The position numbers and the translations under genes were made by a program. Below, one piece after another: positions 15,321 to 24,581 of a stretch of 64,000 bases of DNA; position 1 is the stretch's first letter; each line of letters opens with the position of its first letter. The stretch is from Peribacillus tepidiphilus (GTDB lineage Bacteria; Bacillota; Bacilli; Bacillales; DSM-1321), in NCBI RefSeq assembly GCF_009466385.1, contig NZ_WIAQ01000006.1, positions 28,596 through 92,595 of the forward strand, in the 5' to 3' direction. Below the pieces are notes generated by a model that saw only the letters and a list, made by a program, of their open reading frames with translations, was not told the origin of the DNA and ran no database searches.

Positions 15321-18300
15321 TGGAAAAGTCGAAATTGAGACTAAAATTGATGATGACGGGATATCGAGGGGTATCAGAAACATCAAGGATAAATTGCGAA
15401 ACCTTGACATGAGCCTGATTCGTACAGCTGCGCTTGGATCGGCGATTACGATTGCCCCAACTGCGGTTCCCGCCATTGCTGCATTGACAGGCGGGGTTAT
15501 GGCTTTATCGTCGTCTCTTGCGGCTGCCGGAATTGGGGCGGCAGCGTTTGGAGCCGTTGCAGTTTCAGCGATATCAAAAGTAACCGCATCGGCAGAAGAA
15601 ATCGCAAAATTGGAAGAAAAGATTGCAAATGCAGATAGTGCAAAGGAACGGCTAGAAGCACAAAGAGAATTGGCCGAACTATACAAAAACATGAGCCAAG
15701 CCCAACGTGATGCTTTGAAAGAATTGCAATCATTTCAAGACTTTTGGGGCGATTTCGTTAAGCAGTTTGAAACTCCAGTTTTTCAAATGTTTGCAGAAGG
15801 ATTAAGGAGCATAAAGACTTTATTAACCGGTTTAAGTCCAACCATCAAAAACGTTGCAGATGTATTTGTTCAATTAACCGCAGAGTTTAACCAAGCACTT
15901 CAAGGCTCGGAAATGAAAGAGTTTTTTGAGTGGTTGGAAACCAATGCAGCCAGAAGTCTCTATAATTTCGCTCATATATTCGGAAATGTGTTCATGGGGG
16001 TCTTGAATTTACTCCAAGCATTTGCGCCTTTAGGTGTAAGCATGGAAGAAGGATTATTGAATTTAACAGATAGGTTTAGAGATTGGACAGATACATTAAG
16101 TGGTTCGGCAGCCTTCCAGTCTTTTGTTGAGTATGTGAGAGCAAACGGACCGACTTTATTAGAAATTCTCGGGAATATAACCATCATCATCATAGAACTT
16201 GGTAAAGCCTTTGCGCCGTTCGGTTCCTTGGTTCTGGAAACGATCAACATCATAACAGGCTTGATTGCACAGTTTTTACAGGCCAATCCTGCGATTGCGG
16301 CAACAGGCGCTGCGATTGCTATGTTTGCAGGGAAAATCATGGCTCTTGCACCGATTATCGCAAAAGTAGGTTCTGCTTTAGCAGGTGCGGTGAAATGGTT
16401 TTTGCCGGTAACAAACGCAGCAGGGGAAACCGTTACAGTATTAACTAGATTGCAAAGCGCATTTGCAATGCTCACCAGTCCAATCGGTTTGATTATTGGC
16501 GCAATCACAAGTTTAACTGCAATTTTTGTTACTATGTACCAAACAAATGAAGAGTTTAGAAGTAAGGTTACAGAAATATGGACATCTATACAAACCACAA
16601 TTAGCACTGCCATTTCTGCGGTAAGTGCTTTTATTATGCAAATTTGGGGGCAAATTAGATCGTTTTGGGAGGAAAACCAAAGTTCTATATTAGCTGCAAC
16701 GAAAAATGTTTGGTCATTCATACAGGTTGTTATAAATGGAGCCTTATCCGTTATTGTAGGTATTTTTAAAGCAATATGGCCTGTTTTGAAATTCATTGTG
16801 GTAAGTGTATGGGATAGCATAAAAGGCGCAATACAAGGCGCATTAACGTTTATAAAAGGACTTATTCAACTGTTTTCTGGTATTTTCACTGGTGATTTCC
16901 GCAAAATGTGGGAAGGCATCAAGAATATTTTTACCGGCGCAATACAAGCCATTTGGAATATTTGGAACCTAATGCTTTATGGTCGATTATTAAGCCTTGG
17001 AAAAGCCTTATTCAACGGTCTAAAAGGTATCTTTCAATCAGGATGGAACTATATAAAATCCCTGTTCCAAGGTAGTGTTTCAAGCATTTCAAAACTTGTA
17101 TCAAATGGATTTACAACCATCAAAACGATCATCAATTTTACGATGAACCAGATAAAATCCATTATCACAGGGATTTGGAACGGAATAAAAGCGACAACGA
17201 CAAGCGTTTCAACTGGTATCCAATCAGTCGTTGTTGGTGTTTGGAATGCCATCCGTAGCATTATTTCAACTGTGATGAATTCTGCAAAAGCAATCGTCCA
17301 AGTCGGATTCCAAACGATGAAGAATGTTGTGAGCACGATATCAGCAAATATAAAGTCCATCGTTACAAAAGTATGGAGTGACATAACCTCATTCTTAAAG
17401 GGCATCAATTTGTTCACCATTGGAAAAAACATCATGCAAGGACTCTTAAAAGGAATCTCCAGTATGGTTGAAGCGATTGTAAATAAAGTAAAAGATGTCG
17501 CAAATTCAGTATTAGGAACATTCAAATCAGTTCTCGATATCCATTCTCCTAGCCGTGAGACTGAAAAGATAGGTAAGCATACAGGCGAAGGTTTTGTAAA
17601 AGGTATTGAATCGAAGAAAAAAGATGCCGAAGCAGCAGCGAGAAAAGCAGCAGCTGCGGCCAAAAAAGGGTTTGAACAAGCATTCCGAAACATACAGCTG
17701 CGTTTTGATGGAAATAAAATCAATGCAAAACAAGCGATTTCCGAATTGGAAAAACTGAAAAAACAGTATGCGACAGTTCCAAACGCTATTGCCCGTGTAA
17801 ATAAAGAGATTTATCAAATTCAGCAAACACATGCTAAGCAAATAGCCGAAGCAAACAAAAAAGCGTTCAATGAGGCTTTTGCCAAAGTGCAGACAAATTT
17901 CAAACTCGGAAAAATCAATTCTTCTCAATACATTTCAGAACTTCGGAAAATCCAAAAGGAATACGCCAAGTTGCCTGAACAAGTGAGGAAAGTACAACTG
18001 GAGATTAAAAAAGTAGAGGATCAGCGAGCAAAAGATCAAGCAGCACTTACTAAAAAACAATTTGAAGATGCAAAGAAAGCGATCGAGGACAAACGTTCAT
18101 TGAATCAATTGTCTCTAGATCAAGAACTCAGAGCTTGGCAAACTCTTGCTCAAAAATATAAACAAGGTTCAAAAGAGAGAATTGAGATTGAGAAAGAGAT
18201 TGTCCGAGTGAAAAACGAATTGCTCAAAGAGCAGTTTGATAGAGAAAAGGCGTATATTGAACAGCGGAAATACTATAACGAACTTTCTCTTCAAGAAGAG

Positions 18301-19545
18301 CTTGATTTGTACGAAACGTATATTCAAAAGTACAAAACAGGCTCTGAACAGCGTGAATATTACGAGCGAGAAATCTATCGTGTGAAAAAAGAAATTCACG
18401 ACAAATTGAAGGCGCTCAATGATGAATACGCCCAAAAGGTCAAAGAAACCAACGAGCGCTTGTATCAAGATGAATTAAAAGCCAAGGAAGAATACGAGCA
18501 AAAAGTAAAAGAAATAAATGATCGTCTGATTGAAGATGAACGAAAGCTAACCGAAGAATATCAAAAAGCAGTCGAAGACCGCACAAAATCCCTGTATAGC
18601 TTTGCGGGGCTTTTTGATGAACTTAAACGAGAAAATGTAAGTGGACAAGGATTGCTCAAAAATCTTTCCGATCAGGTTAGTGCATTCAAAGATTGGCAAT
18701 CAAATATTGCTTCACTTGCAGAAAAGGGCATTGATGAAGCACTTCTTGAAGAACTTCGGGATATGGGACCAAAAGCCGTTGATGAGATTGCGGCTCTCAA
18801 TTCTCTTTCTGATGAAGAGCTTCAGCAATATGTTGCACTTTGGAGAGAGAAAAATGCATTAGCTAAAACGCAAGCCGTCAACGAGCTCGAAGGAATGCGC
18901 CAGCAGACGCAAGTGAAAATCCAGGAGCTGCGAGCCACCGCAAGTGCAGAGCTTGAGCAAGTGAAAATTGAATACACAAACAAAATCGCAGAGCTACGTG
19001 TGCAGGCAAATGCACAGTTAGAGCTACACAAAAATGAATGGTTGACGAAAATCCAGGAAATCAGCGAGGGGACAAAAACAGAACTCAATCTAATGAGCGC
19101 GTCTATGGCCGATATCGGCAAAAACACTATGCTAGGGCTCATCAATGGTCTCAATTCGATGATGGGACCTCTACAACAAAAGGCGCAGGAGATTGCTAGT
19201 ATTGTTGAAAAAACGGTGAAAAGTACGCTTAAAATTAAATCCCCTTCCCGTGTCATGATGGAACTTGGCAAATGGATACCAGCAGGGTTAGCAGAAGGTA
19301 TCGGAAATAACATAAAAGCGGTAACTGCGCAAGCAAACCTTATGGCTAGAGCGTCCATTCCGTCTGTTCCTAAACTGAACAGTTCTATTGCTGGAGCTGG
19401 TGGATCTGGAAGCATGCAAACAAACAACATCAATAAATACGGAAATGTGAATATAAACGTTACTATCCCGGTTAAAGACCTGGAGGAAGTCCATTCCGTT
19501 AATCAATTCTTCAATCGCTTAGGCATGAAAGTAAGGCAGGTGTAA
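15313..19545 (+). CDS. Tail tape measure protein
   Basis: 1410 residues, the longest gene. N-terminal hydrophobic helices (about residues 35-85) and further membrane-type segments around 290-420 lead into repetitive helical stretches. Two copies of an SPSR motif occur: DIHSPSRETEKIGKHTGEG near residue 742 and LKIKSPSRVMMELGKWIPAG near 1305. Between them lie four tandem repeats of about 60 residues (17683-18410). Tape measures fix tail length at roughly 0.15 nm per residue, so a tail near 200 nm is inferred. No lytic transglycosylase or peptidase domain was recognised. Confidence 0.93.
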   Translation: MADGKVEIETKIDDDGISRGIRNIKDKLRNLDMSLIRTAALGSAITIAPTAVPAIAALTGGVMALSSSLAAAGIGAAAFGAVAVSAISKVTASAEEIAKLEEKIANADSAKERLEAQRELAELYKNMSQAQRDALKELQSFQDFWGDFVKQFETPVFQMFAEGLRSIKTLLTGLSPTIKNVADVFVQLTAEFNQALQGSEMKEFFEWLETNAARSLYNFAHIFGNVFMGVLNLLQAFAPLGVSMEEGLLNLTDRFRDWTDTLSGSAAFQSFVEYVRANGPTLLEILGNITIIIIELGKAFAPFGSLVLETINIITGLIAQFLQANPAIAATGAAIAMFAGKIMALAPIIAKVGSALAGAVKWFLPVTNAAGETVTVLTRLQSAFAMLTSPIGLIIGAITSLTAIFVTMYQTNEEFRSKVTEIWTSIQTTISTAISAVSAFIMQIWGQIRSFWEENQSSILAATKNVWSFIQVVINGALSVIVGIFKAIWPVLKFIVVSVWDSIKGAIQGALTFIKGLIQLFSGIFTGDFRKMWEGIKNIFTGAIQAIWNIWNLMLYGRLLSLGKALFNGLKGIFQSGWNYIKSLFQGSVSSISKLVSNGFTTIKTIINFTMNQIKSIITGIWNGIKATTTSVSTGIQSVVVGVWNAIRSIISTVMNSAKAIVQVGFQTMKNVVSTISANIKSIVTKVWSDITSFLKGINLFTIGKNIMQGLLKGISSMVEAIVNKVKDVANSVLGTFKSVLDIHSPSRETEKIGKHTGEGFVKGIESKKKDAEAAARKAAAAAKKGFEQAFRNIQLRFDGNKINAKQAISELEKLKKQYATVPNAIARVNKEIYQIQQTHAKQIAEANKKAFNEAFAKVQTNFKLGKINSSQYISELRKIQKEYAKLPEQVRKVQLEIKKVEDQRAKDQAALTKKQFEDAKKAIEDKRSLNQLSLDQELRAWQTLAQKYKQGSKERIEIEKEIVRVKNELLKEQFDREKAYIEQRKYYNELSLQEELDLYETYIQKYKTGSEQREYYEREIYRVKKEIHDKLKALNDEYAQKVKETNERLYQDELKAKEEYEQKVKEINDRLIEDERKLTEEYQKAVEDRTKSLYSFAGLFDELKRENVSGQGLLKNLSDQVSAFKDWQSNIASLAEKGIDEALLEELRDMGPKAVDEIAALNSLSDEELQQYVALWREKNALAKTQAVNELEGMRQQTQVKIQELRATASAELEQVKIEYTNKIAELRVQANAQLELHKNEWLTKIQEISEGTKTELNLMSASMADIGKNTMLGLINGLNSMMGPLQQKAQEIASIVEKTVKSTLKIKSPSRVMMELGKWIPAGLAEGIGNNIKAVTAQANLMARASIPSVPKLNSSIAGAGGSGSMQTNNINKYGNVNINVTIPVKDLEEVHSVNQFFNRLGMKVRQV
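17683..18410 (+). repeat. Four tandem ~60-residue repeats inside the tape measure
   Basis: Units begin near F(R)NIQLRFDGNKI, FNEAFAKVQTNFKLGKI, FEDAKKAIEDKRSLNQLSL and FDREKAYIEQRKYYNELSL. Each continues with a QYI/QEL-type helix, a (Q)K(E/Q)Y(A/K) stretch and a closing E-I-x-(R/K)-V helix. Units 3 and 4 are closest: LSLDQELRAWQTLAQKYKQG against LSLQEELDLYETYIQKYKTG. DNA identity is low, so the expansion is old. Confidence 0.7.
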
Positions 19546-19548
19546 TGT

Positions 19549-22500
19549 ATGCCAACGCAAAATTTTAAAGTGGGAGAGATGCTCAATAAGCGGACCCCCA
19601 ACTCTAAGACATGGATCAATTTTGACGGGTCATATACAACGGAAATATATAATGCCCAGGTCCATTATGAGGGCGAAGACGGTAATCTATATAACATCGA
19701 TACAGACCTGTTCGACGAGGGCGATCTCGATTTAGTCGATGAGCCTGTAGCCAAAGAAGGTCGCGAGCGGTTTAGAGAGGCCAGAGAACGGGCAAGAGAA
19801 GAAAAAAGAAAAAACAAACTGAATCGTGATCTGTACGATTTTCAAGGTCTGAAAGTGCCATTCGATGTTAGGCTACCGCGGAATTTTAAACGTGGTTATG
19901 TCGTTGGGAAAGGCAAAAATAAACTAAAGTTTAAACCTATCGGAGCGTCACCATCAAAAGGTTACGTTGATGAGGATAAAAAGAATTTTATACACTATCA
20001 AGATGTATGGAATGACACGGATGTAACGCTTGAATTAACAACAACAGGTGTAAAAGAAACGATTATTCTAAAAACCGACAGAGCACCTGTCTCCTTTTCG
20101 TTTGAAGTAGATGGACCATTAGAAGATGATTTAACAAGCGGAGAATTAAAGTTACAGCCTGCATGGTTACAAGACGCTAACGGAGAAAAGCGTGACGTTT
20201 CGCAAACTATAAGACGAGAAGGCGATCAAACTTTTATCGACTTGGTTGCCGATGTATCTGGTCTTGTTTATCCGATTGAGATTGACCCGACTGTAACAAT
20301 CAATTCAAGTTTCAATTTGCAAAACTGTTTTATTAGATCAGATGGAATATCATATGCGAATGAAGATTATCTGCAGGCAGGAATAATGACAGGAAACCTA
20401 AAGATGAGACCATTCTTTAAATTTAATTTATCTGCTATTCCTACCAACGCAATAATCATAGATGGAGAAGTGGGGTTGTTTAGTTCTGGTTCGAGTGGTC
20501 TCTCTAACTACTTTTTATACGAGGTAACGCAAGATTGGAACATTGGTAATATATCTTGGAGCAATCAACCAAATCGATCTGTTATGGTTACTTTTTATCA
20601 AGGCTCTACGGGTGCCATGTGGTTTAAATGGAAAGCCCCCATCATTGGGTCGGTAGTTGATAAGTGGATTAAAGGTGGATATAATTACGGTTTTTCAGTA
20701 GGAAATGACGAAATTAATAATAATAACCAATATTCTACATTCCGAGGTTTTGCTTATTCAGATCCATCGGTCAGACCTTACTTATCTGTAACGTACAGCA
20801 TTCCACCAACATCCCCAACCGTCACAAGTCCAAACGGAGGAGAAACGTGGAATAGCTTACACACAATCACATGGAGTGGTGCTTCTAACCCTAATGGCAC
20901 GCCAGATGTGACGACAGGAATAGTTTTTAATAATTACACTTCATCTGGAACTTTAAATGGACCAATTGGGCAACAGTTTATCGCAACGAAAGATGGTAAA
21001 CTAGGGGCAGTTGATGTTTTTTTATATTCTATTAATAGCGAAGGAACATCAACAACATTAAATGTTGAACTTTGGTCACTTGATGGAAGTGGAAAACCAT
21101 CATCAAAATTACATGAGCAAAGTTTCAATATTTATATTCCTAATGCAAATACATGGTGGAATTTTACTTTTTCTAACCCACCTACTATTACTAATGGTGT
21201 TAAGTATGGTTTGGTAGTAAGGGGTGCTCCTACTTCTTTAAAATATGGTATAGATATTTCTGGGACGTATTCATCATGTAAAAGATTAGACTGGGATGGA
21301 GTTAATTGGTATGTAAATTCAAATAATTTTATGATGAAATTATATTTTTCGCCTAGTAACTCTTTACAATATCAAATCCAATTATCCACTAACAATGGGG
21401 GAGCATGGAAAGATATTGTATCACTTACAGCCGCAGGGGCGACAAGTTATCAATATGACTTTATCAATGAACCAGAGACATCAACGGCAAAAATCCGAAT
21501 CAGAGCATTTGACGGCACATCATACGGACCATGGGATGAATCAAACGGTGTTTTTACTATTCAACACAATCAAGCGCCAACCGTGCCAACAAATCTTTCA
21601 CCAAGTGGAGGAACATCGAAAGATCGTGCTTCTGTCATCCGTTTATCATGGCAGCATAACGATGCGAACTTCGACCCACAAGCGAAATTTGATTTGCAAT
21701 GGAGGTTACAAGGTGCAGGAACCTGGAACACCATCACACAGGCGACACCGAACCAATTCTATGATGTACCTGCCAATACGTTTCCAAAGGGGACGATTGA
21801 ATGGCAAGTACGCACGTATGACCAAGCCGGTTTATCTTCACCATATAGCAATATTCAAACATTTGTCGCGGGGGATAAACCAGCAACGCCAGTCATCACA
21901 AACCCGACGAATAACTCAACGGTTGCTGTCGCCCGGCCGACGGTTCAATGGTCAAGTGATGGCCAAACAGCCTATCAAGTAAAAGTCTATGATTCTGCTG
22001 GAACGAAACTTTTATGGGATAGTGGAGCTATTAACAGCACAAACAAAGCACAAACAGTCCTTTACGATTTAGCCAATAACACAACATATCAGATTCAAGT
22101 AACAATAAAAAATGCCGACGGGCTATGGTCTGACGCGGCTGTTTCGAATATCGCAGTTTCCTACACGCCGCCAGCATTGCCGGTTGTCACAACCACAAAA
22201 GGAGAAGGGATTATAACGATTTCGATTGATAACCCGACTCCATCCGGCACACAACCGAATGTGTCTTACAATGACCTATATCGCCGGAAACAAGGTGAAT
22301 CAATCTGGACACTAATCGCAACTAATATTCCAGCCGATGCTTCCTTTGTAGACTACACGCCGGCAAGTGGACAAATGTATGAGTATTTCGTGCGTGCTTG
22401 GGGAGACAACGGAACATATTCGGACAGTGCTGTTGTGAGCCAATCCATTTCGTTGAAGGGAATCTGGCTACATGAAGCAGCCAATCCATTAGCGACGCTT

Positions 22501-22824
22501 CATCAATTCAAACTCGTGAGTGACCGCAGTGGAAACTGGCAACCTACTGCGGCAATGATGCAATTTGCAGGGCGAAGATTGCCAGTCGCAGAATATGATG
22601 ATGCTGAACAGAGAACCGTGAGTGTGAAAATCACTTTGTTGAAAGATAGTGGTGATTTAGAAGCACTCGAAGGGTTGATCCGATCGAAAAATACGCTTTG
22701 CTACCGTGATGCTAGAGGTAGAAAAATGTTTTGTCATGTATTCCAGTTGCCAGTCGATGACGAGGTTTACGGCAATACAGTCAGCCTCACATTTGAAGAA
22801 GTATCGTACACGGAGGAAGTATAG
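19549..22824 (+). CDS. Mosaic distal tail protein (WapA/DNRLRE-like, jelly-roll, FN3)
   Basis: 1091 residues in the distal-tail position. Residues about 1-250 resemble the segment of WapA/RHS wall proteins ending in YPIEIDPTVTI; about 255-420 is a DNRLRE-type domain (LYEVTQDWNIGNISWSNQP). About 425-675 is an Ig-like domain (VTSPNGGETWNSLHTITW) interrupted by a choice-of-anchor-type jelly roll (IGQQFIATKDGKLGAVDVFL). Fibronectin-like repeats follow, and a C-terminal domain of about 120 residues (ending VSLTFEEVSYTEEV) resembles tail baseplate proteins. Probably surface-exposed, binding host wall polymers. No separate distal-tail gene exists, so the C-terminus may serve that role. The jelly-roll section is visibly more AT-rich, suggesting later insertion. 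Confidence 0.75.
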   Translation: MPTQNFKVGEMLNKRTPNSKTWINFDGSYTTEIYNAQVHYEGEDGNLYNIDTDLFDEGDLDLVDEPVAKEGRERFREARERAREEKRKNKLNRDLYDFQGLKVPFDVRLPRNFKRGYVVGKGKNKLKFKPIGASPSKGYVDEDKKNFIHYQDVWNDTDVTLELTTTGVKETIILKTDRAPVSFSFEVDGPLEDDLTSGELKLQPAWLQDANGEKRDVSQTIRREGDQTFIDLVADVSGLVYPIEIDPTVTINSSFNLQNCFIRSDGISYANEDYLQAGIMTGNLKMRPFFKFNLSAIPTNAIIIDGEVGLFSSGSSGLSNYFLYEVTQDWNIGNISWSNQPNRSVMVTFYQGSTGAMWFKWKAPIIGSVVDKWIKGGYNYGFSVGNDEINNNNQYSTFRGFAYSDPSVRPYLSVTYSIPPTSPTVTSPNGGETWNSLHTITWSGASNPNGTPDVTTGIVFNNYTSSGTLNGPIGQQFIATKDGKLGAVDVFLYSINSEGTSTTLNVELWSLDGSGKPSSKLHEQSFNIYIPNANTWWNFTFSNPPTITNGVKYGLVVRGAPTSLKYGIDISGTYSSCKRLDWDGVNWYVNSNNFMMKLYFSPSNSLQYQIQLSTNNGGAWKDIVSLTAAGATSYQYDFINEPETSTAKIRIRAFDGTSYGPWDESNGVFTIQHNQAPTVPTNLSPSGGTSKDRASVIRLSWQHNDANFDPQAKFDLQWRLQGAGTWNTITQATPNQFYDVPANTFPKGTIEWQVRTYDQAGLSSPYSNIQTFVAGDKPATPVITNPTNNSTVAVARPTVQWSSDGQTAYQVKVYDSAGTKLLWDSGAINSTNKAQTVLYDLANNTTYQIQVTIKNADGLWSDAAVSNIAVSYTPPALPVVTTTKGEGIITISIDNPTPSGTQPNVSYNDLYRRKQGESIWTLIATNIPADASFVDYTPASGQMYEYFVRAWGDNGTYSDSAVVSQSISLKGIWLHEAANPLATLHQFKLVSDRSGNWQPTAAMMQFAGRRLPVAEYDDAEQRTVSVKITLLKDSGDLEALEGLIRSKNTLCYRDARGRKMFCHVFQLPVDDEVYGNTVSLTFEEVSYTEEV

Positions 22825-22826
22825 CC

Positions 22827-23936
22827 ATGCTTTCGGTGATCAATTTTCCATATTCACGTCAAGAAATTATCAATGTTCTTCACGGGAAATATGGACAAAG
22901 GCATTTCAAATTTCGTTATGAACTCTTGGATAAGGACGACCGAAAAATAGGTGAGTTGGATACTGTGGAAAGCGGGGAAGTCTCAATGGCTTCCCTTTCT
23001 TCTATTAAACGGACAGCAAAATTTCAATTGAAAGATCGTGGAGAAATCGATTGGCTTAGTGATCGAATACAACCTTTTGCTCTTTTACGTATGAGAGATG
23101 GAAAGTATATTGAATTTCCTTTGGGAATCTTTCTATTGAGCAGTCCGACAAGAAAAGATTCAAATAAAAATATTTATAGAGATGTCGAAGCGTTTGACGG
23201 TCTTCTAATTCTCCGCGACGACAAGTTTGACACTAGGTACACGGTTCCGGCCGGCACGAACTATCGGCAAGCGGTTATTGATATTCTCGCAAGTGCCGGC
23301 ATCACCAAACACAATATCGAGCAAACGGACAAAGTTCTGCCGGTCGATATGGAATTCGAGCCTGGGAAAGAAAAATTGGAAGCATGCAACGCACTCTTGC
23401 AAGCGATCAACTACACGCCGTTGTATGTCGATGTGTACGGCTATTTCACCAGCATGACGTATAGAAGCCCATCCATCCGTTCGGCTGAATACACATATAA
23501 AGATGATGAATTGTCCATCATTTATCCAGGCATGGAAGAAGAATTGGACCTTTTCAACGTGCCGAATAAATGGGTGGTTGTCTGTTCGAGTGCAGAACAA
23601 TCGCTGATGTCTTCTTATACCAATAGCAACCCTAATAGTCCGACATCTACGGTTAGTAGAGGGAGAACAATCGTTGACTACCGAGAAGTGACGGACATCG
23701 CCGACCAACAGTCTCTTGATGCGTACGTCCAGCGCATTGCTTTTGAAGCCTCGCAAGTGTACGGGAAATTGACGTTTGAAACAGCAATCAATCCGTTACA
23801 CGATTACATGGACGTATTGGAGATTGATTATTCACCGTTAGGCATTACAGGGAAGTATTCTGAAACAAGCTGGACCATGCCATTGAAAGCCGGTGCCCGC
23901 ATGAAACATGAGGTTAGAAGGGTGGTGTCAATCTAG
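22827..23936 (+). CDS. Baseplate hub-like tail protein (DUF5048-like)
   Basis: 369 residues after the large tail protein. Contains VEAFDGLLILRDDKFDTRYT, AGTNYRQAVIDILASAGI and a C-terminal domain (HDYMDVLEIDYSPLGITGKY), the layout of hub or tail-associated proteins in Bacillus prophages where no separate endopeptidase is fused. GGAGGAAG lies upstream of the ATG. Likely the baseplate hub contacting the tape measure tip. It overlaps the next gene by one base. Confidence 0.75.
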   Translation: MLSVINFPYSRQEIINVLHGKYGQRHFKFRYELLDKDDRKIGELDTVESGEVSMASLSSIKRTAKFQLKDRGEIDWLSDRIQPFALLRMRDGKYIEFPLGIFLLSSPTRKDSNKNIYRDVEAFDGLLILRDDKFDTRYTVPAGTNYRQAVIDILASAGITKHNIEQTDKVLPVDMEFEPGKEKLEACNALLQAINYTPLYVDVYGYFTSMTYRSPSIRSAEYTYKDDELSIIYPGMEEELDLFNVPNKWVVVCSSAEQSLMSSYTNSNPNSPTSTVSRGRTIVDYREVTDIADQQSLDAYVQRIAFEASQVYGKLTFETAINPLHDYMDVLEIDYSPLGITGKYSETSWTMPLKAGARMKHEVRRVVSI

Positions 23937-24163
23937 TGATAGACCATGAGTTTTTTCTTTCGAATTTCCTTAATAAAAAAAGGGAAAAAATCATTCAATT
24001 TGCGAGGGTAGGCCCAAACTATTCAGGCGGTCGCCCTCGTTTGATTTTTGACGGGGAAACAGTTGTAAGTGGCAAAGCATACCCGTATTTGGCTAGCTAC
24101 ACTCCTGCAGCAAATGACAGAGTGATGTTGGTCAAGGGTGTCATAATCGGAAAAATCGTATAG
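23936..24163 (+). CDS. Small OB-fold-like baseplate protein
   Basis: 75 residues, GTG start overlapping the hub stop. The C-terminal pattern GGRPRLIFDGETVVSGKAYP then LASYTPAANDRVMLVKGVII is a recurring small protein placed after the hub in Bacillus prophages and looks like an OB-fold (tail-tip or spike type). Function inferred. Confidence 0.65.
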   Translation: MIDHEFFLSNFLNKKREKIIQFARVGPNYSGGRPRLIFDGETVVSGKAYPYLASYTPAANDRVMLVKGVIIGKIV

Positions 24164-24179
24164 AGAGGAGTCAACAAAG

Positions 24180-24581
24180 GTGGAAATCATTAAATACATT
24201 TCAGCAGGAATCGGAGCAGGTATCTCATTTGTGTTTGGGGGATGGCATACATTGTTAAGTATCTTATTAGCATTCGTCATACTAGACTATGTGTCAGGAT
24301 TCATCGCAGCAGGAATAGAAGGAAAGCTAAATAGTAGTGTAGGCATGAAGGGGATCGCTAAAAAAGTAGCGGTCTTTTTTGTTGTAGCAGTCGCTCACAT
24401 GATGGATGTGGCGCTTGGCTATGATGGACATATTTTGAGAGATGCAACGATCTTTTTCTTTTTGGCCAACGAAGCACTATCCATTCTTGAAAACGTTGGG
24501 AGAATCGGGGTTCCTATTCCATCAGCACTGCAAAAAGCTGTTGATATTTTAAGTGATAAAAGTAAAGGAGAGGATAAATAA
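24180..24581 (+). CDS. Holin (phage_holin_4 / Cph1-type)
   Basis: 133 residues from GTG 24180 (AGAGGAG upstream). Three or four membrane segments: IGAGISFVFGGWHTLLSILL, LDYVSGFIAAGIEG, VAVFFVVAVAHMMDVALG, and a C-terminal amphipathic helix. D-Y-x-(S/T)-G in the second segment is the family mark. It would form membrane lesions at lysis time, releasing the amidase encoded immediately downstream (1-nt overlap). Confidence 0.9.
   Translation: MEIIKYISAGIGAGISFVFGGWHTLLSILLAFVILDYVSGFIAAGIEGKLNSSVGMKGIAKKVAVFFVVAVAHMMDVALGYDGHILRDATIFFFLANEALSILENVGRIGVPIPSALQKAVDILSDKSKGEDK

Noticed and set aside
15972..16820. Long minus-strand frame (282 codons) opposite the tape measure
   Set aside because: Low-complexity shadow of the hydrophobic tape measure; no RBS and no recognisable family.
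17049..17723. Minus-strand frame of 224 codons opposite the tape measure
   Set aside because: Mirrors the repetitive coding strand; no start signal and implausible composition.
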